Under the pieces are notes generated by a model that was not told the DNA's origin, made no database searches, and saw only the letters and a list, made by a program, of their open reading frames with translations. The translations under genes and the position numbers were made by a program. Below, piece by piece: positions 1 to 6,271 of a stretch of DNA of 26,533 bases; position 1 is the stretch's first letter; each line of letters starts with the position of its first letter. The stretch covers positions 1 through 26,533 of the forward strand of contig JANOPN010000107.1 in the NCBI GenBank assembly GCA_031421855.1, written 5' to 3'. This DNA comes from JAAFHN01 sp031421855. Its GTDB lineage: Bacteria > Pseudomonadota > Gammaproteobacteria > Burkholderiales > Burkholderiaceae_C.

Positions 1-47
1 ACACAGCCGACATCGATAGCGCTGATGCCCATGACGGCTTTTGCCAT
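1..47 (-). CDS. start of an unidentified protein, cut by the window edge
   Basis: A minus-strand reading frame begins with ATG at 47-45 and runs off the left edge. The 15 visible residues begin MAKAVMGISAIDVG. An AAAGG sequence lies about ten bases upstream of the ATG, which is an acceptable ribosome binding site and the main reason to think the start is real. Too little is visible to recognise a family. The 494 bases beyond it would hold its promoter. Confidence 0.4.
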   Translation of the reverse strand, partial: MAKAVMGISAIDVGC

Positions 48-194
48 TTTTGACGAACCTTTCGGACAAACAGTGAGTGCAGCAGAGAGTCATGCCTGAG
101 CATACATCGTGCTACTGAAATAATCAATACCTAATGAGCAACCCCCAAAAAGACCCCAGAAAAGCCTCAAAAACCTCTTCCAGGCTCTATGCGA

Positions 195-218
195 CCTCTG
201 CGCCTCTGCGCCTCTGCG
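195..218. repeat. tandem octamer CCTCTGCG x3
   Basis: Three adjoining perfect copies of CCTCTGCG occupy 195-202, 203-210 and 211-218. Degenerate tracts of this type, which translate as GAEAQR-like peptides, recur between genes in many bacterial genomes. The frames that cross it are therefore unlikely to be genes. Confidence 0.7.
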
Positions 219-288
219 TTGAACTGCCCCTGACTGCCGCCCCAAAAGTAGCCAACTACCGAAGAAAAAAACTCCAATACATGTCTGG

Positions 289-308
289 TTTGCCGCCTTC
301 GCGGCAAA
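289..308. repeat. perfect 8-bp hairpin
   Basis: TTTGCCGC and GCGGCAAA flank a CTTC loop. The hairpin has no downstream T-run on either strand, so it is more likely a REP-like palindrome or an RNA structure than a terminator. Confidence 0.5.
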
Positions 309-360
309 GACGAGTTGGCGAGCGGACGTGAATGGCAGACTCAAGATTAGTCAATATTCA

Positions 361-392
361 TAGCACTGGGCTCAATGAATACGGCGATCGAT
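361..392 (+). repeat. interspersed repeat, copy 1
   Basis: A diverged copy of the window-wide repeat, reading TAGCA at the left and CTCAATGAATACGGCGATC to the right. It lies opposite copy 2, so the pair forms a loose inverted repeat of about 82 bp with an 18-base centre. Confidence 0.6.
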
Positions 393-410
393 GCACAAAA
401 ATATGGGTAG

Positions 411-452
411 CTTGGTCGCCGGCTTCGTTGGGTTTGTTGCTATCAATTTTGG
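411..452 (-). repeat. interspersed repeat, copy 2
   Basis: Read on the minus strand it gives TAGCAACAAACCCAA followed by CGGCGACCAAG, close to the family consensus. It lies in the gene-poor stretch beside the toxin gene. Confidence 0.8.
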
Positions 453-541
453 ATGGATCTTGGCCAATCTATCGACGAAAAACCGGACTACGCATCTGCT
501 GCTTTCCATGTTTTAGACCTGCTCCCAAATTCGGGCGTTTT

Positions 542-853
542 TCAAGATCCGATGGCGCGAGCGTCGTACCACTCCTTTTGGTGGATGATGCGGGCGATGA
601 AGTTGGTGTCTGTGGCGTCAAAGCGTTTATGAAAAATCAAATAGCCGCTGGCCCCGAATGCAACGATTGACTTGCGAACATTTGGCCGATTTTCTAACGG
701 TGAGCCACTGCTGGGATGTAGTTCAATGTATTCCAACGCTTCAATGAGGGCTGCGTTGCCTCTGTCGGCCACTTCCAAATCAAACCGAGCTAGGAATTCA
801 TAGAGTCTTTGCAGATCAGCGCGTGCTGCAGCTGAGAGCTTTATGCGTGCCAT
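542..853 (-). CDS. RelE/ParE-type toxin
   Basis: A 103-residue protein starting MARIKLSAAARADL, with the alpha-helical N-terminus and later beta segments typical of the RelE/ParE toxin fold (LIFHKRF near residue 75 and ARIIHQKEWYDAR near the end). Toxins of this superfamily act either as ribosome-dependent mRNA nucleases or as gyrase poisons, and sequence reading alone does not say which. The start chosen is the ATG at 853, which overlaps the end of the upstream antitoxin frame by 13 bases; a longer frame would overlap the antitoxin even more. The overlap implies translational coupling, with antitoxin made first. Expression is probably controlled by the operator at 1142-1175. Confidence 0.85.
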   Translation of the reverse strand: MARIKLSAAARADLQRLYEFLARFDLEVADRGNAALIEALEYIELHPSSGSPLENRPNVRKSIVAFGASGYLIFHKRFDATDTNFIARIIHQKEWYDARAIGS

Positions 854-1143
854 TCGGGTAGCGATGCTTGGCGATTTTGCTTGAGCGCGTGAGCCCAAGT
901 TTTCACTTCGCTGAGCTCTATGTGCAAGCCGCTGATCTCGAAATTGGCAATCTCTACATCCACACTTTGCAACACGGCTTGCTCTGCCTCCTCTTGGGCC
1001 AGATAGCGCTCGATGGCCTCTTTCATCAGGTAGTGCGCTGAACGATGCTTGGTTTCAGCCAGATCCTTGAGGCGTTGACGATGGCCCGCATCCAGCTTGA
1101 GTGTTACGGTTGTTGAGCGCGGCTTGTTTAATGCAATAGTCAT
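841..1143 (-). CDS. antitoxin, ribbon-helix-helix (CopG/ParD-like)
   Basis: A 100-residue protein. Residues about 10-50 (STTVTLKLDAGHRQRLKDLA, then a helix with HYLMKEAIERYL) match the ribbon-helix-helix DNA-binding fold of CopG/ParD-like antitoxins. The C-terminal part, with GLHIELSEVKTWAHAL, would wrap and neutralise the toxin. It is the first gene of the pair and overlaps the toxin start. Its ATG (1143-1141) lies at the edge of a perfect 34-bp inverted repeat, which also contains the ribosome binding site (AAGGTG). This fits autoregulation by the antitoxin or the toxin-antitoxin complex. Confidence 0.87.
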   Translation of the reverse strand: MTIALNKPRSTTVTLKLDAGHRQRLKDLAETKHRSAHYLMKEAIERYLAQEEAEQAVLQSVDVEIANFEISGLHIELSEVKTWAHALKQNRQASLPEWHA

Positions 1144-1175
1144 GGTGTCACCTTGTGTGTAAAAGGTGACACCAT
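1142..1175 (-). promoter_or_regulatory. double-palindrome operator of the toxin-antitoxin pair
   Basis: Two perfect 13-base arms (ATGGTGTCACCTT and its complement) flank an 8-base spacer. Each arm contains the near-palindrome GGTGWCACC. The two palindrome centres (1148 and 1169) are 21 bp apart, two helical turns, so two ribbon-helix-helix dimers would sit on the same DNA face. The element covers the antitoxin start codon and ribosome binding site. A TAAAAT just upstream on the minus strand (about 1174-1179) could be the -10 element, but no good -35 was found. Confidence 0.75.
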
Positions 1176-1289
1176 TTTAGACCGAGTGGCTGGTCTAACC
1201 ACCTATCACCCTTTTGCGCTTGCTTGACGCGCTTACTTGACGCGATAGTTTGGATTCATCGGCTGTCTGGAAGCGTGAGCCTGATTGAG

Positions 1290-1335
1290 TGCTCGGTCAC
1301 CGAATTCATTACCTTCGTTGCTACTGTTTTAGCAA
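1290..1335 (-). repeat. interspersed repeat, copy 3 (supplies a stop codon)
   Basis: On the minus strand, TTGCTA and TAGCAA form a small perfect hairpin, followed by AATGAATTCGGTGACCGAG. The TAG of the repeat's TAGC is the stop codon (1323-1321) of the short-chain dehydrogenase, so the last residues (LLKQ) are encoded by the repeat's left end. Confidence 0.8.
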
Positions 1336-2304
1336 AGCTTCTGAGGCATGCCACAACTGCATTGCAGCCGCTGGGTCAGCGATATGGGGCGAAAAGCCGC
1401 TGACGCGGTTGCTGGCTTCGGCTGGAACGCCTGGGTTGCAGTCTTCTAAATACAGACCGCCACGGCCTTTGAGCGCCGGCGCTGTTGCCGCCCACACGCT
1501 GGTTGCGGCACCTTGAGGCGGTGTCTTGAAGAGGTCCAGCGGCGTGTCGTCGGGTTTGAGCCAGCCCAAGGCGCGCATTTCCTCTAGCGGCAAGAACTTT
1601 TGCAAGCCAGTCATGATGCCGCCGGGGTGAACCGCGTTAGCTGTGATGCCGTGCGCACTGTGTTTGAGGTGCAAACCCAGCGCAAACAAGGCGTTAGCGC
1701 TTTTGGCCTGGCCGTAGGCCTTCCATTTGTTGTACTCGCGCCGCTCAAAATGAATGTCGTCAAAATCGACACCAGCAATTTTGTGTCCGGATGAGCTCAG
1801 GCACACCACGCGCGCATCGCCGTTGTCTTGCACAGCCGTCTTGAGTGAGGGCATGAGCGCCTGGGTCAGTGCAAAGTGACCCAAATGATTGGTCGCGAAT
1901 TGAGCCTCCCAACCCTGCGCGTTTCGGGTCAAGGGGCAGGCCATGATGGCGGCGTTGTTGATCAAGATGTCAAGCGCATGGCCGTCAGCTGCCCAACTGG
2001 CAGCAAACGCCTGCACGCTGGCCAAATCGCTTAAGTCCATCAATGCGGCATCGAGCTTGGCGTGCTTGAAGTCTTTGCAAATTTGCTCAATCGCCGCTTC
2101 GCCCTGAGCCAAGTTGCGCACCGCCAGCGTCACGTGCGCCCCAGCCGCCGCCAGCGCACGCGAAGTCTCGTAACCCAGCCCTGATGCGCCGCCCGTCACG
2201 ATGACATTGCGCCCGCGCAGCGACACGCCGTGCAGCACGTCCATGGCGGTGCTGCGTGCGCCAAATGCAGAGGTGACGCGAGGTTGGTGGGTGTTTTTGT
2301 TCAT
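1321..2304 (-). CDS. short-chain dehydrogenase/reductase, WWOX/retinol-dehydrogenase-like
   Basis: A 327-residue NAD(P)-dependent oxidoreductase of the classical SDR fold. Visible motifs are the dinucleotide-binding TGGASGLG (residues 37-44), NNAAIM in the central sheet, the catalytic serine region CLSSSGHK, and YGQAKSAN carrying the catalytic Tyr and Lys. The general architecture, including an extended C-terminus, is that of WWOX/retinol-dehydrogenase-like SDRs; the substrate cannot be told. The ATG at 2304 is preferred because AGGAG lies six bases upstream; a TTG 18 bases further upstream is less likely. The stop codon lies inside an interspersed repeat, suggesting that the original C-terminus was altered. 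Confidence 0.88.
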   Translation of the reverse strand: MNKNTHQPRVTSAFGARSTAMDVLHGVSLRGRNVIVTGGASGLGYETSRALAAAGAHVTLAVRNLAQGEAAIEQICKDFKHAKLDAALMDLSDLASVQAFAASWAADGHALDILINNAAIMACPLTRNAQGWEAQFATNHLGHFALTQALMPSLKTAVQDNGDARVVCLSSSGHKIAGVDFDDIHFERREYNKWKAYGQAKSANALFALGLHLKHSAHGITANAVHPGGIMTGLQKFLPLEEMRALGWLKPDDTPLDLFKTPPQGAATSVWAATAPALKGRGGLYLEDCNPGVPAEASNRVSGFSPHIADPAAAMQLWHASEALLKQ

Positions 2305-2493
2305 ATTGAGCTCCTGGTTCAAGCGTAACTGACATTTGCTGCGTTCGCGGAGCTGGTGTCAAGCCGCTGTAAAGCGAGTGCAAACCTAGGCAAATCGGCA
2401 AAAACGCTTCAACCTGACCGACCCTGTCAGCGTTGTTTGCTCACACGCCCAAGCATGGCAGCCGCCAAGCAGCGTCAACCAAAGGATACCCAC

Positions 2494-2811
2494 ATGTCAC
2501 GTCAACTCATCGCAGCAACTGCCCTCGCTCTCGGCGCATTGATCGCCGCACCCAGTTTTGCTCAGGCCCCCGTGCCAGCGGCTGGCGCATCAGCCACTCA
2601 CGAAAAGGGCCACGAAAAGGGTCACGGAAAAGGCCACGGCAAGGGCCACATGGCCAAGATTGATGCCAACAAAGACGGGCAAGTCAGCAAAGCCGAAGCT
2701 GCAAACAACCCACGGCTGACCAAGAACTTTGATGCAATCGATGCCAACAAAGATGGTCAACTGAGCAAAGATGAGCTCAAAGCCGCTCGCGATGCGCGAA
2801 AAGGCAAGTGA
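2494..2811 (+). CDS. secreted EF-hand calcium-binding protein
   Basis: A 105-residue exported protein. Residues 1-24 form a signal peptide (MSRQLIAATALALGAL, cleavage near PSFAQA). A mature linker of four tandem H-[EG]-K-G tetrapeptides follows. Two canonical EF-hand loops come next, DANKDGQVSKAE and DANKDGQLSKDE, each with acidic ligands at positions 1, 3, 5 and 12. It probably binds calcium in the periplasm or outside the cell; its partner is unknown. The start is the ATG at 2494, with AAAGGA seven bases upstream. A longer upstream frame would bury the signal peptide and is rejected. Confidence 0.88.
   Translation: MSRQLIAATALALGALIAAPSFAQAPVPAAGASATHEKGHEKGHGKGHGKGHMAKIDANKDGQVSKAEAANNPRLTKNFDAIDANKDGQLSKDELKAARDARKGK
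2599..2649 (+). repeat. 12-nt tandem repeat encoding HEKG/HGKG
   Basis: Four successive 12-base units plus a partial fifth encode HEKG, HEKG, HGKG, HGKG, H between the signal peptide and the EF-hands. The regular His/Lys spacing could bind metal or polyanion. Such a repeat is prone to copy-number change. Confidence 0.8.
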
Positions 2812-2839
2812 GCGAGGCACCTAAACCCGAGGTGTAGCC

Positions 2840-2879
2840 AAAAAAAGCCGCAGGTGCGAGCATCACCTTCGGCTTTTTG
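2840..2879. terminator. bidirectional terminator
   Basis: The stem AAAAAGCCG/AGGTG pairs with CACCT/CGGCTTTTT across a seven-base loop, with an A-run on the left and a T-run on the right. It can therefore end both the EF-hand transcript (plus) and the queC transcript (minus), which converge here. Confidence 0.85.
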
Positions 2880-2915
2880 CTTTGACGATCTATCCGGCTT
2901 GACGAATGCGATTGA

Positions 2916-3647
2916 CTACAGCGCTGAAAGATACCGCTGATGCCCGATTTTGCGCAACTCACAGGCGGGGCAGCTGCCGCAGCCGTGGCCCCATTCGGCG
3001 CGTTGGCCGTGGGTTTGGCGCACACCCAAGTAGCACGTGTGGGTGTGTTCGCGAATGAGCTCCAGCATGTGGCTTTGGGACCCTTGTGTTTGGCCGATTT
3101 CGGCGGCCCAAGCCCAAGTGGCCGCTTTGTCGCGCCACATGAGCGGGGTGTCGATGCGCAGCCGCGTGTCCAGGCCCAAATTGAGGGCAACTTGCATGGC
3201 TTTTAGGGTGTCGTCGCGGCAGTCGGGATAGCCGGAGTAGTCGGTTTCGCACACGCCCGTGACGATGACGCTCAAGCCTCGGCGATACGCCAGCGCTGCG
3301 GCTAGCGTCACAAAAAGGAGATTTCGCCCTGGCACGAAGGTGTTTGGCAAGCCGTTGGCCTGCATCTCGATGGCCACGTCGTCGGTCATGGCGGAGCTCC
3401 CCAATGCTTTGAGCACGCCCAGGGGCAAGACGTGGTCGTCGCCTAAGCGCTTTGCAAGCCTTGGAAATTGACTGCGCAGCTCGCGCAAAAAATCAAGCCT
3501 CACGCTGAGTTCGACTGCGTGGCGCTGCCCATAGTCAAAACCCAAGGTCTCGACATGCTCAAAGCGGCTGAGCGCGTCCACCAAGCAAGTGGCGCTGTCT
3601 TGGCCGCCTGAGAACAGCACAAGGGCGCGTTTGATTGAGTCGGTCAT
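2916..3647 (-). CDS. queC: 7-cyano-7-deazaguanine synthase QueC
   Basis: A 243-residue enzyme converting 7-carboxy-7-deazaguanine to preQ0, using ATP and ammonia, in the queuosine tRNA-modification pathway. The PP-loop ATP-binding motif SGGQDS is at residues 13-18. The family motif around VCETDYSGYPDCR is present. The zinc-binding cysteines near the C-terminus are seen in CYLG and GCGSCPAC. Length is normal for the family. The gene follows a DUF2905 gene by seven bases and is probably the last gene of the midA-like operon. No other queuosine genes are in the window. Confidence 0.96.
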   Translation of the reverse strand: MTDSIKRALVLFSGGQDSATCLVDALSRFEHVETLGFDYGQRHAVELSVRLDFLRELRSQFPRLAKRLGDDHVLPLGVLKALGSSAMTDDVAIEMQANGLPNTFVPGRNLLFVTLAAALAYRRGLSVIVTGVCETDYSGYPDCRDDTLKAMQVALNLGLDTRLRIDTPLMWRDKAATWAWAAEIGQTQGSQSHMLELIREHTHTCYLGVRQTHGQRAEWGHGCGSCPACELRKIGHQRYLSAL

Positions 3648-3654
3648 GAATGGG

Positions 3655-3846
3655 TCATAAGAATGAGTGAATCGTCATGATCAACAGGCTGAGCACCACG
3701 GAGCTGGCAACGGGCAAAAACCACTCGCGCCCAAACAGACGAAACCGCAAATCACCCGGCAAGCGGCCCAACCCGAAGCGTCTGAGCCACGGCTGCGCGG
3801 AGTTGACGATGATCAAAAAAACAAGGATGAGGATGAACCAGCGCAT
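3655..3846 (-). CDS. DUF2905 small membrane protein
   Basis: A 63-residue protein with two membrane segments (about residues 3-17 and 43-60) separated by the family-typical stretch GLGRLPGDLRFRLFGREWFL. This matches DUF2905, whose function is unknown. The start used is ATG at 3846, 17 bases after the upstream methyltransferase stop. A TTG at 3867 overlapping that stop is an alternative giving 70 residues. Position between the methyltransferase and queC suggests co-transcription only; no functional link is evident. Confidence 0.82.
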   Translation of the reverse strand: MRWFILILVFLIIVNSAQPWLRRFGLGRLPGDLRFRLFGREWFLPVASSVVLSLLIMTIHSFL

Positions 3847-3863
3847 GAATTGGTCTTGGCAGC

Positions 3864-4985
3864 TCAAAGGGTGTGGCAGCGGTCGCCGACCGCGAAGCCG
3901 ATCGCGTCAACCAGTGCCGGGGTGAGGTCGGGCGTGCAAAACACGATCACCTTGAACAATTCGCCCATTTCATGCTCGGTCAGCAGCTTTTGGGCATGGG
4001 CTCGCTGGGGCAAGCTGGCCCCATCAAGCGCTTCGAGCAAACCGCAATTGAGCAAAAACCGACCTTGCGAGGTGTAGCCGATGATGTCCAAACCCGCGTT
4101 TTGGGCAGCCATGGCGATGCCGGTGAAGTTGATGTGGGTGGTGATGTCCTTGTCGCCCACGTCTTGCAGCGGGTCGGCGTCGCTCATGTGCGCGCGGTGG
4201 CACATGAGCGTGCCCATGTCACGCTGGGGGTGGTAATACTCAGACTCGGGCAAGCCGTAGTCGATGAACACGCCTGCGCAGGTGCGCATTTTTGACGCCA
4301 AAGTCGCAATGAAGGCTTCCGCTTGGGGGTGAATTTCGGTCAGATAGTCGTGATCGCCGACCACTTCAAACGGCGGGCGAAGCGCCGTGGGGCGATCCAG
4401 CCACTCCCAAGCGGCCACAGCTGCGCTCCAACCCACGCAGCGTTCAAACCACTCACCGCCGACCCGGCGCAGCAGCTTGCAGGGCATGGCATCGAGTACT
4501 TCGTTGCCGATCAAAACCCCGCTGAGTGCATCGGGCAAAGCGTCGGCCCACGTCACTTGGCTGGCAAATGGAGCCAGTGTTTGCTGCTGGCGGCTGCGCA
4601 GAGCGGCTGAAAGCTCAACAATCACTGTTTTTAACGAGTTATTGGCACTTGGTCTCCGTATCCATTGGGTTTGTTGCTCTAATATTTGTAGCATCAATTG
4701 ACCGGTTCCGGCGCCAAATTCGGTGATGCAAGGCTGGCCACCCGCAGCCTCTACCGCTGCCAGCAGTTGACCCACCTGTTGGCCGACCGTTCGACCAAAA
4801 AATGGCGATAACTCTGGCGCGGTGATGAAGTCACTGCGACCCTTGGCGTTGGATGTGGTGCCAAACTGCGAGTCGCCTCGGGCGTAGTAGCCCAAGCCCG
4901 GCGCGTAAAGTGCCAATGACATGAACACGTCAAAGGGCATCGCGCCGTCAAATTCGGCGAGTCGCTCGCGAATGTGCTCATCCAT
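3864..4985 (-). CDS. SAM-dependent methyltransferase, MidA/NDUFAF7 family
   Basis: A 373-residue protein of the family (PF02636) that includes mitochondrial NDUFAF7, an arginine methyltransferase needed for complex I assembly. Family landmarks are FMSLALYAPGLGYYARG near residues 21-36, FITAPELSPFFG near 53-64, and the SAM-binding ITEFGAGTGQL at 87-97. The bacterial substrate is not established. An in-frame copy of the interspersed repeat encodes roughly residues 98-114 (QILEQQTQWIRR and following), immediately after the SAM motif. The ATG at 4985 leaves a 55-bp divergent gap to the next gene. Upstream ATG 5042 is possible and would share a CATG with the neighbour's start; no strong ribosome binding site decides between them. 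Confidence 0.87.
   Translation of the reverse strand: MDEHIRERLAEFDGAMPFDVFMSLALYAPGLGYYARGDSQFGTTSNAKGRSDFITAPELSPFFGRTVGQQVGQLLAAVEAAGGQPCITEFGAGTGQLMLQILEQQTQWIRRPSANNSLKTVIVELSAALRSRQQQTLAPFASQVTWADALPDALSGVLIGNEVLDAMPCKLLRRVGGEWFERCVGWSAAVAAWEWLDRPTALRPPFEVVGDHDYLTEIHPQAEAFIATLASKMRTCAGVFIDYGLPESEYYHPQRDMGTLMCHRAHMSDADPLQDVGDKDITTHINFTGIAMAAQNAGLDIIGYTSQGRFLLNCGLLEALDGASLPQRAHAQKLLTEHEMGELFKVIVFCTPDLTPALVDAIGFAVGDRCHTL
4644..4693 (-). repeat. interspersed repeat, copy 4 (in frame inside midA-like gene)
   Basis: On the minus strand it reads TGCTACAAATATTAGAGCA, then ACAAACCCAATGGATACGG and AGACCAAGTGCC. The coding frame used is the one in which the usual TAG is read as part of TTA GAG, so no stop arises. 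It encodes about 17 residues beside the SAM-binding motif. Confidence 0.85.
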
Positions 4986-5040
4986 GCGGTGGTCGGCGGA
5001 GGTCTCTACACTTGGGTTTTTCACCGCCGAATTGTCAACC

Positions 5041-5844
5041 ATGCCCGAGCCCGCCAAGTCAGATGTCAACACCGATGCCCCCGTGGTTTTGGTCACCGGT
5101 GGCGCGAAGCGTTTGGGGCGCGAAATCGCACTGTGTTTGGCCAAAAGCGGCTGGCGCGTCGCCGTTCACTACCGCAGCTCGGCCTCAGATGCTATGCAAA
5201 CAGTAGCGGACTGTTCAATGAATTCGGTGACCAGCGCCGGTTTTATGGCAAATTTGAGCATCGAGAGCGAAACCCAGGCCTTGGTGGGCGAAGTGGTCAG
5301 CAAAATGGGCCGTTTGGATGCCGTTGTCAACAGCGCCAGCACCTTTGAGCTCGATGTTGCGCAAGACTTCAGCTACGCCAGCCTGGACAAACACCTGCAC
5401 GCCAACACCGGGGCCGCCATCATTTTGGCCCGCGACTTGGCCGCCCACATCGCCACGCGAGAGTCAAGCAGCTTGACAGCCAGCGGCCCCTGCGTGGTCA
5501 ATTTGCTCGATCAAAAGTTGTGGAACACCAACCCCGACTTTTTCAGCTACACCCTCAGCAAAGCGGCCTTGGAGGCCGCCAACACCATGCTGGCATTGGC
5601 TTTGGCCCCTGCCGTGCGGGTCGTCGGCGTGGCTCCCGGCCTGACCTTGACCAGCCACCTCATGGCGGACGGCAAATTCGCTGATTTACACACACTGGGG
5701 CCGCTGCAGCGCGGCTCAAATGCCCAAGACGTCGCTGAGACGGTCAAGTTTGCGCTGGGTAACCGCTCCATGACTGGCACGACCTTGCTCGTCGATGCCG
5801 GCCAGCACTTGCAGCGGTTTGAGCGCGATTTTTCTGTGATGTGA
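5041..5844 (+). CDS. FolM/pteridine-reductase-like short-chain dehydrogenase
   Basis: A 267-residue SDR. The cofactor motif TGGAKRLG (residues 19-26) has the TGxxxRxG form typical of pteridine reductases (PTR1) and FolM, rather than the usual TGxxxGxG. NSAS and the catalytic YTLSK follow. It sits directly upstream of folB with only eight bases between, which supports a role in reducing dihydromonapterin or folate-type pterins. The start is ATG 5041; longer frames would overlap the divergent methyltransferase heavily. A copy of the interspersed repeat encodes roughly residues 51-66, with little net length change against my memory of related proteins, so it may have replaced host sequence. Confidence 0.85.
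   Translation: MPEPAKSDVNTDAPVVLVTGGAKRLGREIALCLAKSGWRVAVHYRSSASDAMQTVADCSMNSVTSAGFMANLSIESETQALVGEVVSKMGRLDAVVNSASTFELDVAQDFSYASLDKHLHANTGAAIILARDLAAHIATRESSSLTASGPCVVNLLDQKLWNTNPDFFSYTLSKAALEAANTMLALALAPAVRVVGVAPGLTLTSHLMADGKFADLHTLGPLQRGSNAQDVAETVKFALGNRSMTGTTLLVDAGQHLQRFERDFSVM
5191..5238 (+). repeat. interspersed repeat, copy 5 (in frame inside folM-like gene)
   Basis: GCTA and TAGC flank an A-rich loop, followed by CAATGAATTCGGTGACCA, an exact match to the family right part. It is read in the same frame as the paaD and paaE copies (VADCSMNSVTS here versus VATNAIDSVTK in paaD). Confidence 0.8.
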
Positions 5845-5852
5845 GACCCACA

Positions 5853-6233
5853 ATGAACAACAACCCCCCAGCCACCGGCACACAAATCCTCACCCTGACC
5901 GGACTCAAATTCAACGCTGACTTGGGCATTTTGGCCCACGAAATCGGCCATCCGCAGCCCATTCAAGTCGACGCGGAGCTGAATTTGGGCCCGCAAGCCC
6001 TGCTGCCGCAAGATGATGACATCACCCACGTGCTGGACTACCGCAAGGTGCGCCAAATCATCATCGATTGCTGCACTCAAGCGCACGTCAATTTGTTGGA
6101 GTCGTTAATCGGATTGGTGGCTCACCGCTTGATGCAACTACCCGGCGTGCAAGGGGTGCGGGTCAAAATCGCCAAACTGGAGATTTTTGACGATTGCGAA
6201 GTGGCCATCCGCGTGCAAGCGGGCCAGTGGTGA
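5853..6233 (+). CDS. folB: dihydroneopterin aldolase FolB
   Basis: A 126-residue enzyme that cleaves or epimerises 7,8-dihydroneopterin in folate synthesis. The N-terminal strand ILTLTGLKFNADLGILAHE carries the conserved Glu, HVLDYRKV aligns with the tyrosine-bearing segment, and VKIAKLEIFDD near the C-terminus carries the conserved lysine region. Length matches the family. The ATG at 5853 is used; a GTG at 5841 overlapping the upstream stop is an alternative. Translationally close to the FolM-like gene, with which it forms a pterin/folate unit. Confidence 0.93.
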   Translation: MNNNPPATGTQILTLTGLKFNADLGILAHEIGHPQPIQVDAELNLGPQALLPQDDDITHVLDYRKVRQIIIDCCTQAHVNLLESLIGLVAHRLMQLPGVQGVRVKIAKLEIFDDCEVAIRVQAGQW

Positions 6234-6271
6234 GCTGAGCATCTGGGCCACAAAAGCCCGACAATTGACCC

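Larger units (their letters stand above)
48..541. other. gene-poor stretch with low-complexity and repeat sequence
   Basis: No convincing gene is seen here. Small frames on both strands lack ribosome binding sites and read as repeat-derived sequence, for example QRRGAEAQRS on the minus strand. The stretch holds three tandem CCTCTGCG units (195-218), a hairpin with an 8-bp perfect stem (289-308), and two opposed copies of the window's interspersed repeat (361-392 and 411-452). Confidence 0.6.

Noticed and set aside
90..344. Minus-strand frame of 84 residues and overlapping plus-strand frame at 134-331
   Set aside because: No ribosome binding site. The sequence crosses the CCTCTGCG tandem tract and reads as GAEAQR-type repeat translation, which is typical of non-coding repeats.
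332..670. Plus-strand frame of 112 residues
   Set aside because: It runs over two interspersed repeat copies and into the antisense of the toxin gene, has no ribosome binding site and shows no family features.
1223..1244. Direct repeat CTTGACGCG x2
   Set aside because: Only nine bases, with a 13-base spacing and no link to a promoter; could be chance.
5088..5106. GGTCACCGGTGGC resembling the right end of the interspersed repeat
   Set aside because: It encodes the conserved VTGGAK cofactor motif of the FolM-like protein and lacks the rest of the repeat.
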